Part shown: positions 52,135-61,194 of the stretch, piece by piece
Layout of the letters: each line of letters opens with the position of its first letter
How positions within the stretch are numbered: position 1 is the first letter of the stretch
Source: Agromyces marinus
GTDB taxonomy: Bacteria; Actinomycetota; Actinomycetes; Actinomycetales; Microbacteriaceae
Assembly: GCF_021442325.1 (NCBI RefSeq)
Contig: NZ_CP087879.1
Coordinates: 62,001 to 126,000, forward strand
Direction: 5' to 3'
Length of the DNA: 64,000 bases
Program-made: the position numbers and the translations under genes
The notes under the pieces: model-generated
Told to the model about the DNA's origin: nothing
Seen by the model: only the letters and a program-made list of their open reading frames with translations
The model's database searches: none

Positions 52135-53422
52135 GAGGGCGGGCGCGGGCCCGCTCGCGCGCGGCGGGCGCGGCGATGCCCGCCACGACCATGAGGCCGA
52201 GCAGCACCAGGAGCGCGTTCAGGATCCCGAACCGCTCGCCGAGGAAGCCCAGCAGCGGCGGGCCGACCAGGAAGGCGCAGTAGCCGATCATCGCGACCGC
52301 CGAGACGCGCGCTGCGGCATCCGCTCGATCGGGCACGTCGGCCGCGGCCGACATGCCGACCGGGAACGCGAGCGAACAGCCGACGCCCCACATGAGCGTG
52401 CCGACGACGAGCATCCACGGCTCGGTTCCGAAGATGAACAGCGCGAGGCCCGCGATGCCGATGCCGGCCATGACGCGGAGCATGGCGACGCGGCCGAACC
52501 GGTCGATGAACGGGCCGCCGAGCACGCGCGCGGTCGTGATCGCGATCGTGAAGACCGTGAAGACGGCCGCGCCGGTCGTCTCGTCGAGGCCGTGCCCGTC
52601 CACCACCGCGAGGGCGATCCAGTCGTTGGCGCTGCCCTCGGCGAACGACATGCCGAGCATGACCACGCCGATCAGCAGGAGCCGCACGTCGGCCCAGACC
52701 GCGAGGCTCCGGCGCAGGCGGACCCCGATGGGGTCGCGCGGGGCATCGGGGGCGAGGTCGCCGAGCTCGGGGCGGAGCGGGACGAACCGCACGGCGACGA
52801 CGACGCCGGCCGCGATGAGCGCGGCGATCAGCGACAGGTGCACCGAGATCGGCACCCCGAGAGCGGATGCCGCGGCCGCGAGCGCCGCGCCCGCGACGGT
52901 TCCGAAGCTGAAGAACGCGTGCATGAGCGGCATGACCGTGCGCCCGAGTTCGCGTTCGGCTTCAGCGCCCTCGACGTTCATCATGACGTCGACCGCGCCG
53001 TTGCCGAAGCCGAAGCAGGCGAGGCCGACGACGATGAGCGCGATGCTCGGCAGGAGCGAGCCGCCGAGCCCGACGGCGACGAGGCCGATCGACGCGGTCG
53101 CGAGGGTTCCGATCATCCCGGCTCGGGCGCCGAAGCGCGCCATGAGCCAGGGGGCCGCGACGAGCCCGACGACCGAGGCGATCGAGCCGCCGAGGATCAC
53201 GAATCCGACGCCCTGGGTGCTGAGCCCGACCGCGTCGCGGATCGCGGGGATGCGGGCGACCCAGCTGGCCAGGCCGAAGCCGGAGAGGAAGAAGACCGCG
53301 AAGACGGCGTTGCGCCACGCGACCAGCTCGCGGCGAGGGCGGGCGGATGCCTCGGCGGCATCGTCGCCCGCAGGTGCGCGGGGCGCATCGCGCCCGGGCG
53401 CGGGGTCTCGGTCGTTCGACAT
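52124..53422 (-). CDS. MFS transporter
   Basis: A 432-residue major-facilitator protein with about 12 hydrophobic helices, preceded by a charged N-terminal tail. Motifs GFGNGAVDVMMNVEGAEAERE and DRFGRVAMLRVMAG fit the FucP/YbjJ-like branch found in actinobacteria. The start ATG at 53422 has no strong ribosome-binding site. The 5' gap has the palindromes at 53483-53512. The stop codon is inside the repeat element at 52059-52134. Substrate unknown. Confidence 0.85.
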   Translation of the reverse strand: MSNDRDPAPGRDAPRAPAGDDAAEASARPRRELVAWRNAVFAVFFLSGFGLASWVARIPAIRDAVGLSTQGVGFVILGGSIASVVGLVAAPWLMARFGARAGMIGTLATASIGLVAVGLGGSLLPSIALIVVGLACFGFGNGAVDVMMNVEGAEAERELGRTVMPLMHAFFSFGTVAGAALAAAASALGVPISVHLSLIAALIAAGVVVAVRFVPLRPELGDLAPDAPRDPIGVRLRRSLAVWADVRLLLIGVVMLGMSFAEGSANDWIALAVVDGHGLDETTGAAVFTVFTIAITTARVLGGPFIDRFGRVAMLRVMAGIGIAGLALFIFGTEPWMLVVGTLMWGVGCSLAFPVGMSAAADVPDRADAAARVSAVAMIGYCAFLVGPPLLGFLGERFGILNALLVLLGLMVVAGIAAPAARERARARPPAE

Positions 53423-53482
53423 CACTGCCTCGTCGGGGGTTCGGCGACGGTCTCGCGGGTGGGTCACCCTCACGGTGCCGCG

Positions 53483-53512
53483 TCGATTCGAGTCGGAGTC
53501 GAATCGATTCGA
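53483..53512. promoter_or_regulatory. Overlapping palindromes in the MFS/sulfatase divergent promoter region
   Basis: TCGAATCGATTCGA (53499-53512) is a perfect 14-bp palindrome. A further half, TCGATTCGA (53483-53491), makes a 9-7-9 inverted repeat with TCGAATCGA (53499-53507). Three half-sites in 30 bp suggest a dimer or tetramer-binding regulator. A -10-like TAGTGT for the MFS gene lies just beyond. Confidence 0.6.
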
Positions 53513-53604
53513 CACTAGCGATCGACCCACGGCGACGCAAGGGACCCGACCGCGCCGATCGATAGGCTGGCGCCGTCCGTCGTCACCTTGGGGGAGAGGT
53601 TCGC

Positions 53605-55950
53605 ATGACCGCCGACCGCATCGATCGAAGCCGCCTGCCGATCCCGAAGCCGAGGAGGGTCTCCGACACGCCCCTCGACGCGCGTCAGGCGGCGAGCCCG
53701 CCGGTCTCGTCGCCCCTGCGGCCGCCCGAGGGCGCACCGAACGTCCTGGTCATCCTCATCGACGACATGGGGTTCGGCGCCTCGAGCGCGTTCGGCGGGC
53801 CGTGCCGGATGCCGCGCGCCGAGCGGATGGCCGAGGAGGGCACCCGGTTCACGCGCTTCCACACCACCGCGCTCTGCTCGCCCACACGTCAGGCGCTCCT
53901 GACGGGTCGCAACCACCACTCGGTCGAGATGGGCGCGCTCGCCGAGGTCGCGACCTCGTTCCCGGGCTACACGGGCGTGCGCCCCGACGACTGCGCGACG
54001 CTCGCGCAGACGCTGCGGATGAACGGCTACTCGACCGGCATGTTCGGCAAGCACCACCAGACCCCGCCGTGGGAGACGAGCCCGTCCGGCCCGTTCGACC
54101 GGTGGCCGACCGGGGAGGGCTTCGAGAGGTTCTACGGCTTCATCGGCGGCGACACCCACCAGTACATGCCAGCGCTCGTCGACGGCACCAAGCCCATCGA
54201 GCCGCCGCGCACCGCCGAGGAGGGGTACCACCTCACCGAGGACCTCGTCGACCAGGCGATCTCGTGGATCAGCGGGCTCACCGCACTGACGCCGGACAAG
54301 CCGTGGTTCACCTATCTCGCGTTCGGGGCGACGCATGCGCCGCACCACGTGCCCCAGCCGTACCTCGACGAGGTCCGTGGCGCATTCGACCACGGCTACG
54401 ACGAGCAGCGCGAGCGCACGTTCGCGCGGCAGAAGGAGCTCGGCATCGTGCCGGCCGACGCCGAACTCACCGCGCCCAACGCGCAGATCCCGCTGTGGGA
54501 CGAGCTCGGCGACGACGACCGGCTCGTCGGCACGCGCCTCTTCGAGGCGTACGCGGCCATGGCCAGGCACACCGACGACCACGTGGGCCGCCTGCTCGAC
54601 TCGCTCGACGAGCAGGGGATCCTCGACGACACGCTCGTGTTCTACATCCTGGGCGACAACGGCGCCTCGGCGGAGGCCGGCGCGTACGGCACCTTCAACG
54701 AGATGGCGTACCAGAACAACGTGCTCATGACCACCGAGGACATCACGCCGCACCTCGACGAGATCGGCGGCCCGAAGGCGTTCAACCACATCCCGGCCGG
54801 GTGGGCGCACGCGCTCAACACGCCCTACCAGTGGAGCAAGATCGTCGCGTCGCACTGGGGCGGAACACGCACCGGCATGGTCGTGCGCTACCCGGGGCGG
54901 ATCCCCGCGGGCGAGCAGCGCGACCACTTCACGCACGTCATCGACGTCGTGCCGACCATCCTCGAGTACGCGGGCCTGCCGCAGCCCGACCAGGTCAACG
55001 GCATCCCGCAGCGGCCCATCGAGGGCGTGAGCTTCAAGTACGCGCTCGACGACGACACGGCCGAGGACCGGCACCGCACGCAGTACTTCGAGATCGCGGG
55101 CAATCGCGGCATCTACCACGACGGATGGACCGCCGTCACGCAGCACCTGCTGCCCTGGCCCGACCCGAACGACCGGATCCCGCCGCTCGACCAGGACGAC
55201 TGGGAGCTCTACGGCCCGGACGACTGGACCCAGGCGCACGACCTCGCAGCCGAGATGCCCGAGAAGCTCCGCGAACTGCAGGACCGGTTCCTCATCGAGG
55301 GCGCGAAGTACAACGTGCTGCCCATCGACGATCGGCAGCGCGAGCGATTCGACGCGACCATCGCCAACCGACCCGACCTCATGGGTGCGCGTACGTCGCT
55401 GACGCTCCGGCCAGGGATGACGCGCCTCAACGAGAACACCGTGCTCAACGTGAAGAACCGGTCGTTCACGGTCACGGGCTTCGTGACCCTGCCGGAGGGC
55501 GAGCCCGCCCGCGGCGCGATCGTGGCGCAGGGCGGCAGCTTCGGGGGCTGGTCGTTCTACTTCCACGACGGGCGTGCGAGCTACGCGCACAACTTCGTGG
55601 GCATGGAGACCGCGACCGTGCGCAGCGACGAACCGATCGACGCGGGCGAGCACGTCGTCGAGGTGCGCTTCGACTACGACGGCGGCGGAGCGGGCAGGGG
55701 CGGCGACATCACGATCTCGTCCGACGGCGAGCGGGTCGGCGGCGGGCGCATCGAGCGCACGGTGCCCGCGCTGTTCTCGTTCGACGAGGGTCTCGACGTC
55801 GGCTTCGACAGCCTCGACCCGGTGGTCGAGGACTACGGCACGCCCCGCGGTGCGTTCACCGGATCCATCGATCGCGTGGTGATCGACATCGCTCCCGACG
55901 CCGAGCACGACGCGGACCTGACGCTGCGGGCGAGGTTCCGGCGGCAGTAG
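53605..55950 (+). CDS. Arylsulfatase (formylglycine sulfatase), 781 aa
   Basis: A long type I sulfatase. The N-terminal metal-binding site is in ILIDDMGFG (~50-58) and the catalytic CSPTR (Cys91) is the signature for conversion to formylglycine. GKHHQT and LGDNGAS are also typical. No signal peptide is seen. Residues beyond ~590 form a beta-rich C-terminal domain not needed for catalysis. The start lies 17 bases after GGGGGAG. It acts on a sulfate ester, probably of a sugar. The activating enzyme (formylglycine-generating enzyme) is not in the window. Confidence 0.93.
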   Translation: MTADRIDRSRLPIPKPRRVSDTPLDARQAASPPVSSPLRPPEGAPNVLVILIDDMGFGASSAFGGPCRMPRAERMAEEGTRFTRFHTTALCSPTRQALLTGRNHHSVEMGALAEVATSFPGYTGVRPDDCATLAQTLRMNGYSTGMFGKHHQTPPWETSPSGPFDRWPTGEGFERFYGFIGGDTHQYMPALVDGTKPIEPPRTAEEGYHLTEDLVDQAISWISGLTALTPDKPWFTYLAFGATHAPHHVPQPYLDEVRGAFDHGYDEQRERTFARQKELGIVPADAELTAPNAQIPLWDELGDDDRLVGTRLFEAYAAMARHTDDHVGRLLDSLDEQGILDDTLVFYILGDNGASAEAGAYGTFNEMAYQNNVLMTTEDITPHLDEIGGPKAFNHIPAGWAHALNTPYQWSKIVASHWGGTRTGMVVRYPGRIPAGEQRDHFTHVIDVVPTILEYAGLPQPDQVNGIPQRPIEGVSFKYALDDDTAEDRHRTQYFEIAGNRGIYHDGWTAVTQHLLPWPDPNDRIPPLDQDDWELYGPDDWTQAHDLAAEMPEKLRELQDRFLIEGAKYNVLPIDDRQRERFDATIANRPDLMGARTSLTLRPGMTRLNENTVLNVKNRSFTVTGFVTLPEGEPARGAIVAQGGSFGGWSFYFHDGRASYAHNFVGMETATVRSDEPIDAGEHVVEVRFDYDGGGAGRGGDITISSDGERVGGGRIERTVPALFSFDEGLDVGFDSLDPVVEDYGTPRGAFTGSIDRVVIDIAPDAEHDADLTLRARFRRQ

Positions 55951-55966
55951 TCGGTCGACGGGGCAC

Positions 55967-55985
55967 GCCCGGGCCTGGGCCGGGC
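55967..55985 (+). terminator. Weak hairpin after sulfatase 1
   Basis: GCCCGG (55967-55972) and CCGGGC (55980-55985) form a short stem just after the stop; weak evidence for a terminator. Confidence 0.35.
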
Positions 55986-56008
55986 GGGTCGTCGGGCGGG
56001 CGGCATCC

Positions 56009-56037
56009 TTGTCGGCTGCCTCGTCTGCGGCTAGGCT
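56009..56037 (+). promoter_or_regulatory. Predicted promoter of sulfatase 2
   Basis: TTGTCG (56009-56014) and TAGGCT (56032-56037) are 17 bp apart. The LacI-type operator starts 8 bases after the -10 box, so repression by blocking elongation/initiation is plausible. Confidence 0.6.
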
Positions 56038-56044
56038 CACGGTG

Positions 56045-56058
56045 CTAAACGATTAACA
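56045..56058 (+). promoter_or_regulatory. LacI-type operator (single) upstream of sulfatase 2
   Basis: CTAAACGATTAACA is identical to one arm of the 28-bp palindrome at 57953-57980. It contains AAACGATT, matching the LacI-family pattern AANCGNTT. Both sites lie directly downstream of predicted -10 boxes. Confidence 0.8.
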
Positions 56059-56076
56059 ACCGGGAGGAAGCGCGCG

Positions 56077-57504
56077 ATGGCACCGGCGGACCAGGCGACG
56101 AACGAGCGGCGAGCGGACCGGATGCCGAACATCCTGGTCATCGTCTCCGACGACCACGGCTACGCCGACCGATCCGCGACGGGCATCGATCCCGCGGTGC
56201 GCACGCCCGGGCTCGATCGACTCGCGGCCGAGGGCGTGACGTGCCGAGAGGCGTACGTCACGGCACCCGTGTGCTCGCCGTCGCGCGCGGGCCTGATCGC
56301 CGGCGCGTACCAGCAGCGATGGGGCGCGCACTGGTTCGACGACTCGGCGATCCCCGGTCCCGGGCACCCCACGGTCGCCGAGCGACTGCGCGACCACGGC
56401 TACCGCACCGGGTACTACGGCAAGGTGCACTACGGGCGCGAGCGCGAGGGCGATCGCGGCACCCCGCCGGAACACGGATTCGACGACAGCTTCTACGGGC
56501 TCGCGGGCCAGTCGATGGGGCGGCTGAACTACCTGCGCCACTCCGAGCAGGCCGTGCAGGAGTACGGCGAGGCCGCGAGGGCCATGGCGGTGCAGCCCAT
56601 GTCGGCCAACGGCAGCCCGGTCGACGTCGAGCGCTTCCTGACCGACGAGATCGCCGACCGGGCGGCCGGGTTCATCGCGGCCGACGACGAGCGGCCGTTC
56701 TTCGCGATGGTCGCGTTCAACGCCGTGCACAACTTCTGCTGGCAGCTTCCGGAGGACGAGCTCGAGACGCGTGGCCTGCCGGCCTTCGAGGACTGGTATC
56801 CGGGCGCCTCGGAGTACCTCGACTGGTACGACGGTGCCATCAGCCCCAACCTGCCCAACGGCCGGGAGTACTACCTCGCACAGCTCGAACTCATGGATCG
56901 TCAGGTCGCCCGCCTGCTCGACCTGCTCGACGAGCTCGGTCTCGCCGAGGACACGATCGTCGTCTACACGACCGACAACGGCGGGTCGAACTGCAACTAC
57001 GGCGTGAACACTCCGCTGCGGGGGTCGAAGTACACCGTGTACGAGGGCGGCATCCGCGTGCCGTTCCTCGTCCGCTGGAGCGGCGAGCTGCCCGCCGGCG
57101 TCGAGCGCGACGGGCTCGTGAGCTCGATGGACATCGCCGCGACCGCGCTTGCGGCCGCCGGTGCACCGGTCGACGGTCTCGACGGCCGCGACCTCCGCGG
57201 GTTCCTCGCGGGAGCGGATGGCCCGGTGCGCGACGAGCTGCACTGGGACACGCGCTGGCAGTGGTCGGTGCGCCGCGACCGGTGGAAGCTCAGTTGGGTC
57301 GAACCGGGTTCACCCCACGCCGACGAGATCCGCAGGGTCGAGCACACCGAGCCGGGCGACGGGTACCGGTTGGCCGACCTCGTCGCCGACCCCGAGGAGC
57401 GCGAGGACGCGAGCGCGGCGAACCCCGAGGTCGTCGAGGCGCTCCTCGAGGCGCGCAAGCGGTGGCGCGACGCGATGGATCGCGCCGCGGCATCCGTTCG
57501 CTGA
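56077..57504 (+). CDS. Sulfatase (formylglycine type), 475 aa
   Basis: A type I sulfatase with ILVIVSDDHGY (19-29), the modification motif CSPSR (Cys66), GYYGKVHYGRE and TTDNGGSNCNY. Its size is that of extracellular glycosaminoglycan-type sulfatases, but no signal peptide is seen. It is preceded by a LacI operator identical to that of the ABC operon, so it is probably co-induced with uptake of a sulfated sugar. Ribosome-binding site GGGAGGAAG. Paralogous to, but not closely similar to, the gene at 53605. Confidence 0.93.
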   Translation: MAPADQATNERRADRMPNILVIVSDDHGYADRSATGIDPAVRTPGLDRLAAEGVTCREAYVTAPVCSPSRAGLIAGAYQQRWGAHWFDDSAIPGPGHPTVAERLRDHGYRTGYYGKVHYGREREGDRGTPPEHGFDDSFYGLAGQSMGRLNYLRHSEQAVQEYGEAARAMAVQPMSANGSPVDVERFLTDEIADRAAGFIAADDERPFFAMVAFNAVHNFCWQLPEDELETRGLPAFEDWYPGASEYLDWYDGAISPNLPNGREYYLAQLELMDRQVARLLDLLDELGLAEDTIVVYTTDNGGSNCNYGVNTPLRGSKYTVYEGGIRVPFLVRWSGELPAGVERDGLVSSMDIAATALAAAGAPVDGLDGRDLRGFLAGADGPVRDELHWDTRWQWSVRRDRWKLSWVEPGSPHADEIRRVEHTEPGDGYRLADLVADPEEREDASAANPEVVEALLEARKRWRDAMDRAAASVR

Positions 57505-57596
57505 CCTGCCGGGCACGGCGGAGCCGGGCGCGCCGGCACCCCGCCTGCACGGAGTCACGGCCCCGGGCAGGCGGAGGCGGCGCAGTCGGGCGTGCG

Positions 57597-57827
57597 TCAG
57601 TCGCCGCAGATCGAGCGGGCGGTGGCGTTCTTGCCCTGGCCGCCGATGGCCTTGACGACGTCGCCGACGTTGGTGAAGCCGAGGGCGCCCTCGGTGTTGA
57701 TGGTCTTGTGGACCTGGCCGAAGCAGGCCGCGTCGGCGGGTGCTGCGTTCGCGGGGCCCGCGCCGACGGCCGCGACGCCGAGCGTCGCGAGGGCGGCGAT
57801 GAATCCGGTGGCGAGGATGCGCTTCAT
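57597..57827 (-). CDS. Small secreted protein with a conserved Cys pair
   Basis: A 76-residue protein with a clear signal peptide (basic start, hydrophobic core, AxA site near ANAAPA) leaving a mature chain of about 46 residues: CFGQVHK at the start and SICGD at the end, two cysteines that could form a disulfide. Ribosome-binding site AAAGGGA. I recall similar small secreted proteins in actinobacteria but know no function. It is divergent from the ABC-importer operon with 208 bases between starts. Confidence 0.7.
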   Translation of the reverse strand: MKRILATGFIAALATLGVAAVGAGPANAAPADAACFGQVHKTINTEGALGFTNVGDVVKAIGGQGKNATARSICGD

Positions 57828-57921
57828 TGGATATCCCTTTCGATCGCGGGTGCGATTTCACCCGATACCTGTACTTCCCCCTCGGGCGCCCGATCGGATG
57901 CACCCGGACTCGCATTCGATC

Positions 57922-57950
57922 TTGCGCCGGGCGGTTCCCGGGGGTACAGT
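57922..57950 (+). promoter_or_regulatory. Predicted promoter of the sugar ABC operon
   Basis: TTGCGC (57922-57927) and TACAGT (57945-57950) are 17 bp apart. The 28-bp palindrome starts 3 bases downstream. Confidence 0.65.
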
Positions 57951-57952
57951 CC

Positions 57953-57980
57953 TGTTAATCGTTTAGCTAAACGATTAACA
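57953..57980. promoter_or_regulatory. LacI-type double operator: 28-bp perfect palindrome
   Basis: The left half TGTTAATCGTTTAG and right half CTAAACGATTAACA are exact reverse complements. Each half contains AANCGNTT, so the site can be read as two head-to-head LacI operators 13 bp apart. It overlaps the expected transcription start of the ABC operon. The regulator is probably the LacI encoded at 61195-62292. Confidence 0.85.
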
Positions 57981-58035
57981 ACCTTCGGGGCCCCGCCCCG
58001 CTCCCCACGAACAGACGGATCCAAAGGAGGACCCG

Positions 58036-59307
58036 ATGCATCGACGCGCAGCATCTCGACGCATTGCCGCCATCGCCACCGCCGCGACCGCCCTGCTCGC
58101 ACTCAGCGCGTGCAGCAGCTCGGACGACACCGGGGCAGGCGGCGAAGCCGTCACCCTCGAGTACGGCGTCTGGGACCAGAAGCAGCAGGAGGCGATGGAG
58201 GACATCGCCGACGCCTTCACGGCCGAACACCCCAACGTCACCGTGAACCTGCAGATCGCTCCCTACAAGGAGTACTTCACCAAGCTCCAGACCTCCGTCT
58301 CGGGCGGCTCCGCCCCCGACGTGTTCTGGATGAACGGCCCCAACTTCCAGCTCTACGCCTCCAACGGCGTGCTCGAGCCGCTCGACGACGCCGGCATCGA
58401 CACCGCCGCCTACCCCGAGGGGCTCGTCGACCTGTACACGTACGACGGCTCGCTCTACGGCGCCCCCAAGGACTTCGACACCGTCGCCCTCTGGTACAAC
58501 ACCGAGCTCTTCGACGCCGCAGGCGTCGAGTACCCGGAAGCGGGCTGGACCTGGGACGACCTGAAGGAGAAGGCGGCGGCCCTCACCGACGCCTCGACCG
58601 GAACCTACGGGATCGTGGCCACGCAGTACGGCCAGGAGAACTACTACAACTCCATCGCCCAGGCCGGCGGCGAAGTCATCTCCGCCGACGGCACCACGAC
58701 CGGCTACGACACCCCCGAGGCCCTCGCCGGCATCGAGCTGTGGACCGACCTCATCGCCGCGGGTTCGTCGCCGACCGCGCAGCAGATGACCGACACCTCG
58801 GCCGAGGACTTCTTCCTCTCGGGCAAGGCCGCCATGTTCCAGAACGGATCCTGGGCGGCCGGCGCCTACGCCGGCAACCCCGACATCGCCGACAAGGTGG
58901 ATGTCGCACCGCTCGCCACCGGTGCCGAAGGCAACCAGTCCGTGATCCACGGCCTCGCGAACGTCGTCAACGCCAAGAGCGAGCACGTCGAGGTGGCCAA
59001 GGAGTTCGCGGCCTTCGCCAGCAGCGAGCAGGCCGCCGACATCATGGCCGAGACCGGAACCGTGATCCCCGCCTTCGAGGGCAAGCAGCAGATCTGGGTC
59101 GACGCGCTCCCGCAGTACGACCTCCAGGTGTACATCGACGCGCTCGAGACCGCCGTCGCCTACCCCGTTTCGAAGAACACCTCCGCGTGGACCTCGCTCG
59201 AGAGCGAGATCCTCTCACAGGTGTGGGCCGGAAACGTGTCTCCCGAGGACGGGCTCGCCCAGCTCGCCGAGGAGATGCAGGCGGCACTGGACGCGGAGTC
59301 GGAGTAG
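58036..59307 (+). CDS. Sugar ABC transporter substrate-binding lipoprotein
   Basis: A 423-residue MalE-type binding protein with a lipoprotein signal peptide (lipobox LSAC, Cys at ~26). The body has features of family 1 sugar-binding proteins (PYKEYFTKLQTSVSGG, DVFWMNGPN, ALWYNTELFD, GKAAMFQNGSW). It should be anchored in the membrane and deliver an oligosaccharide or sulfated sugar to the permeases that follow. Strong ribosome-binding site AAAGGAGG, 7 bases from ATG. Confidence 0.94.
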   Translation: MHRRAASRRIAAIATAATALLALSACSSSDDTGAGGEAVTLEYGVWDQKQQEAMEDIADAFTAEHPNVTVNLQIAPYKEYFTKLQTSVSGGSAPDVFWMNGPNFQLYASNGVLEPLDDAGIDTAAYPEGLVDLYTYDGSLYGAPKDFDTVALWYNTELFDAAGVEYPEAGWTWDDLKEKAAALTDASTGTYGIVATQYGQENYYNSIAQAGGEVISADGTTTGYDTPEALAGIELWTDLIAAGSSPTAQQMTDTSAEDFFLSGKAAMFQNGSWAAGAYAGNPDIADKVDVAPLATGAEGNQSVIHGLANVVNAKSEHVEVAKEFAAFASSEQAADIMAETGTVIPAFEGKQQIWVDALPQYDLQVYIDALETAVAYPVSKNTSAWTSLESEILSQVWAGNVSPEDGLAQLAEEMQAALDAESE

Positions 59308-59311
59308 TCCG

Positions 59312-60280
59312 ATGAGCAACCTGATCGCGCAGCGCACCGCGGCGCCGATCTCCGAACTCGACCGGGGGCGGCAGACCGCCGCCCCCGGCCGGGGCCGCCG
59401 CCGCGGGCCCGGCCAGTCGCCCTGGTGGGCCCTGCTGTTCATCGGCCCCACCGCAGTCGGACTCGCCGCGTTCTACCTCTGGCCGACCGTCCGCACCTTC
59501 ATCCTCTCGTTCACCGAGTCGGGGCCGTTCGGCGGCTCCGAGTTCGTCGGCATCGAGAACTACGTCCGGCTGTTCCAGGACCCGGAACTCATCGGCGCGC
59601 TCCGCAACACCGCCGTCTACACGCTCATCGCGCTCATCGGCATCCCCATCGCGGTCGCCGTCGCCGCGCTCCTGAACACCCAGGGCCTGCGCGGGCGCGG
59701 CGTCTACCGGACCCTCTACTTCATCCCCGTCGTCACCATGCCCGCCGCGATCGCACTCGTCTGGCGCATGATCTACAACGGCGACTTCGGCGTGCTCAAC
59801 TCGTTCCTGGCGATCTTCGGGATCGAGGGGCGCAGCTGGCTCACCGACCCGAACACCGCGCTCGTCGCCATCGCGCTCGTCGGCATCTGGGCCGGCCTCG
59901 GCACGAACATCGTCATCTTCCTCGCGGGCCTCCAGGGCATCCCCGACACCATCATGGAAGCCGCCGACCTCGACGGCGCCGGCCCCGTGCGCAAGTTCTT
60001 CTCGATCACCATCCCGCTGCTCAGCCCCAGCATCTTCTTCGTGAGCGTCATCAGCGTCATCGGCGCCCTGCAGGTCTTCGACCTCATCTACATGATGCTC
60101 GGCCAGAACAACCCCGCGATGCCCGACACCCGAACGGTCGTCTACCTGTTCTACGAGGCGGGCTTCCTCGACAACCAGCAGGGCTACGCGGCCGCGATCG
60201 CCTTCGTGCTGCTCGTGATCATCCTGCTGCTCACCGTCGTCCAGTTCCGCCTGCAGAAGAAGTGGGTGCACTATGAGTGA
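59312..60280 (+). CDS. Sugar ABC permease, MalF-type
   Basis: A 322-residue inner-membrane protein with six hydrophobic helices and the EAA loop (EAADLDGAGPVRKFFSITIPLL). The N-terminal ~35 residues are charged and cytoplasmic. It follows the binding protein by 4 bases and overlaps the next permease by 8, so a single operon. No ATPase is encoded in the operon, so a shared MsmK/MalK-type ATPase elsewhere is expected. Confidence 0.93.
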   Translation: MSNLIAQRTAAPISELDRGRQTAAPGRGRRRGPGQSPWWALLFIGPTAVGLAAFYLWPTVRTFILSFTESGPFGGSEFVGIENYVRLFQDPELIGALRNTAVYTLIALIGIPIAVAVAALLNTQGLRGRGVYRTLYFIPVVTMPAAIALVWRMIYNGDFGVLNSFLAIFGIEGRSWLTDPNTALVAIALVGIWAGLGTNIVIFLAGLQGIPDTIMEAADLDGAGPVRKFFSITIPLLSPSIFFVSVISVIGALQVFDLIYMMLGQNNPAMPDTRTVVYLFYEAGFLDNQQGYAAAIAFVLLVIILLLTVVQFRLQKKWVHYE

Positions 60281-61190
60281 CGTCTCGCTCGACACGCGCG
60301 CCATGACCGGCGCCCCCGACGCGGCATCCGCCCCACGCCCCGCACGGGGCGACGGCCGCCGCCCCGGCGCGGCCCGCACCCGCGGCCACTGGCCGGTGCA
60401 CCTCCTCCTCGGCCTCGGTGCCGTCGTGATGATCTTCCCGTTCATCTGGCAGACGCTCACGGCGTTCAAGACCTTCCAGGACTCGGTGCAGATCCCGCCC
60501 GTGATCATCCCCGACCCGTGGGTGTTCACGAACTTCGCCGAAGTGTTCGACACCATGCCGTTCGGGCAGATGTTCGCCAACTCCGTGCTGCTGACCGTCG
60601 GCCGGACCGTCGGCCAGGTCGTGCTGTGCACCATGGCCGGGTACGCGTTCGCGCGCATCCCGTTCCGGGGCCGCAACGCCGTGTTCGTCCTCTTCCTGTC
60701 GGTGCTCATGGTGCCCTCGCAGCTCTACCTGCTCCCGCAGTTCGAGATCATCCAGACCCTCGGCTGGCTGAACACGCTCCAGGCCCTCATCGTCCCCGGC
60801 ATCTTCAGCGCGTTCGGCACCTTCCTCATGCGGCAGTTCTTCATGTCGATGCCCGCCGAGCTCGAGGAGGCCGCGCGCATCGACGGGGCCAACCCGTGGC
60901 AGACCTTCTGGCGCGTCATGGTGCCCCTGGCCAAGCCCGGCATCGTCGCCCTGACGGTCTTCACGGTGCTCTGGTCGTGGAACGACCTGCTGTGGCCCCT
61001 GGTGGTCACCACCGACCCCACGAAGATGCCGCTCTCGGTCGGCCTGTCGCAGCTCGTCGGGCTGCACGGCACCGACTACCCTGTGCTGATGGCCGGAGCC
61101 CTGCTCGCGACCCTGCCCATGCTGATCACGTTCATGATCCTGCAGAAGCAGTTCATCCAGGGCATCGCCTTCTCAGGGACGAAGGGGTGA
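60273..61190 (+). CDS. Sugar ABC permease, MalG-type
   Basis: A 305-residue permease with EAA loop EEAARIDGANPWQTFWRVMVPL and a C-terminus typical of the family (QKQFIQGIAFSGTKG). It is the intact relative of the remnant at 2-385. The start overlaps the MalF-type gene by 8 bases. An Ala/Arg/Pro-rich N-terminal tail of about 30 residues is unusual but not unknown. Confidence 0.93.
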   Translation: MSDVSLDTRAMTGAPDAASAPRPARGDGRRPGAARTRGHWPVHLLLGLGAVVMIFPFIWQTLTAFKTFQDSVQIPPVIIPDPWVFTNFAEVFDTMPFGQMFANSVLLTVGRTVGQVVLCTMAGYAFARIPFRGRNAVFVLFLSVLMVPSQLYLLPQFEIIQTLGWLNTLQALIVPGIFSAFGTFLMRQFFMSMPAELEEAARIDGANPWQTFWRVMVPLAKPGIVALTVFTVLWSWNDLLWPLVVTTDPTKMPLSVGLSQLVGLHGTDYPVLMAGALLATLPMLITFMILQKQFIQGIAFSGTKG

Positions 61191-61194
61191 GCGC

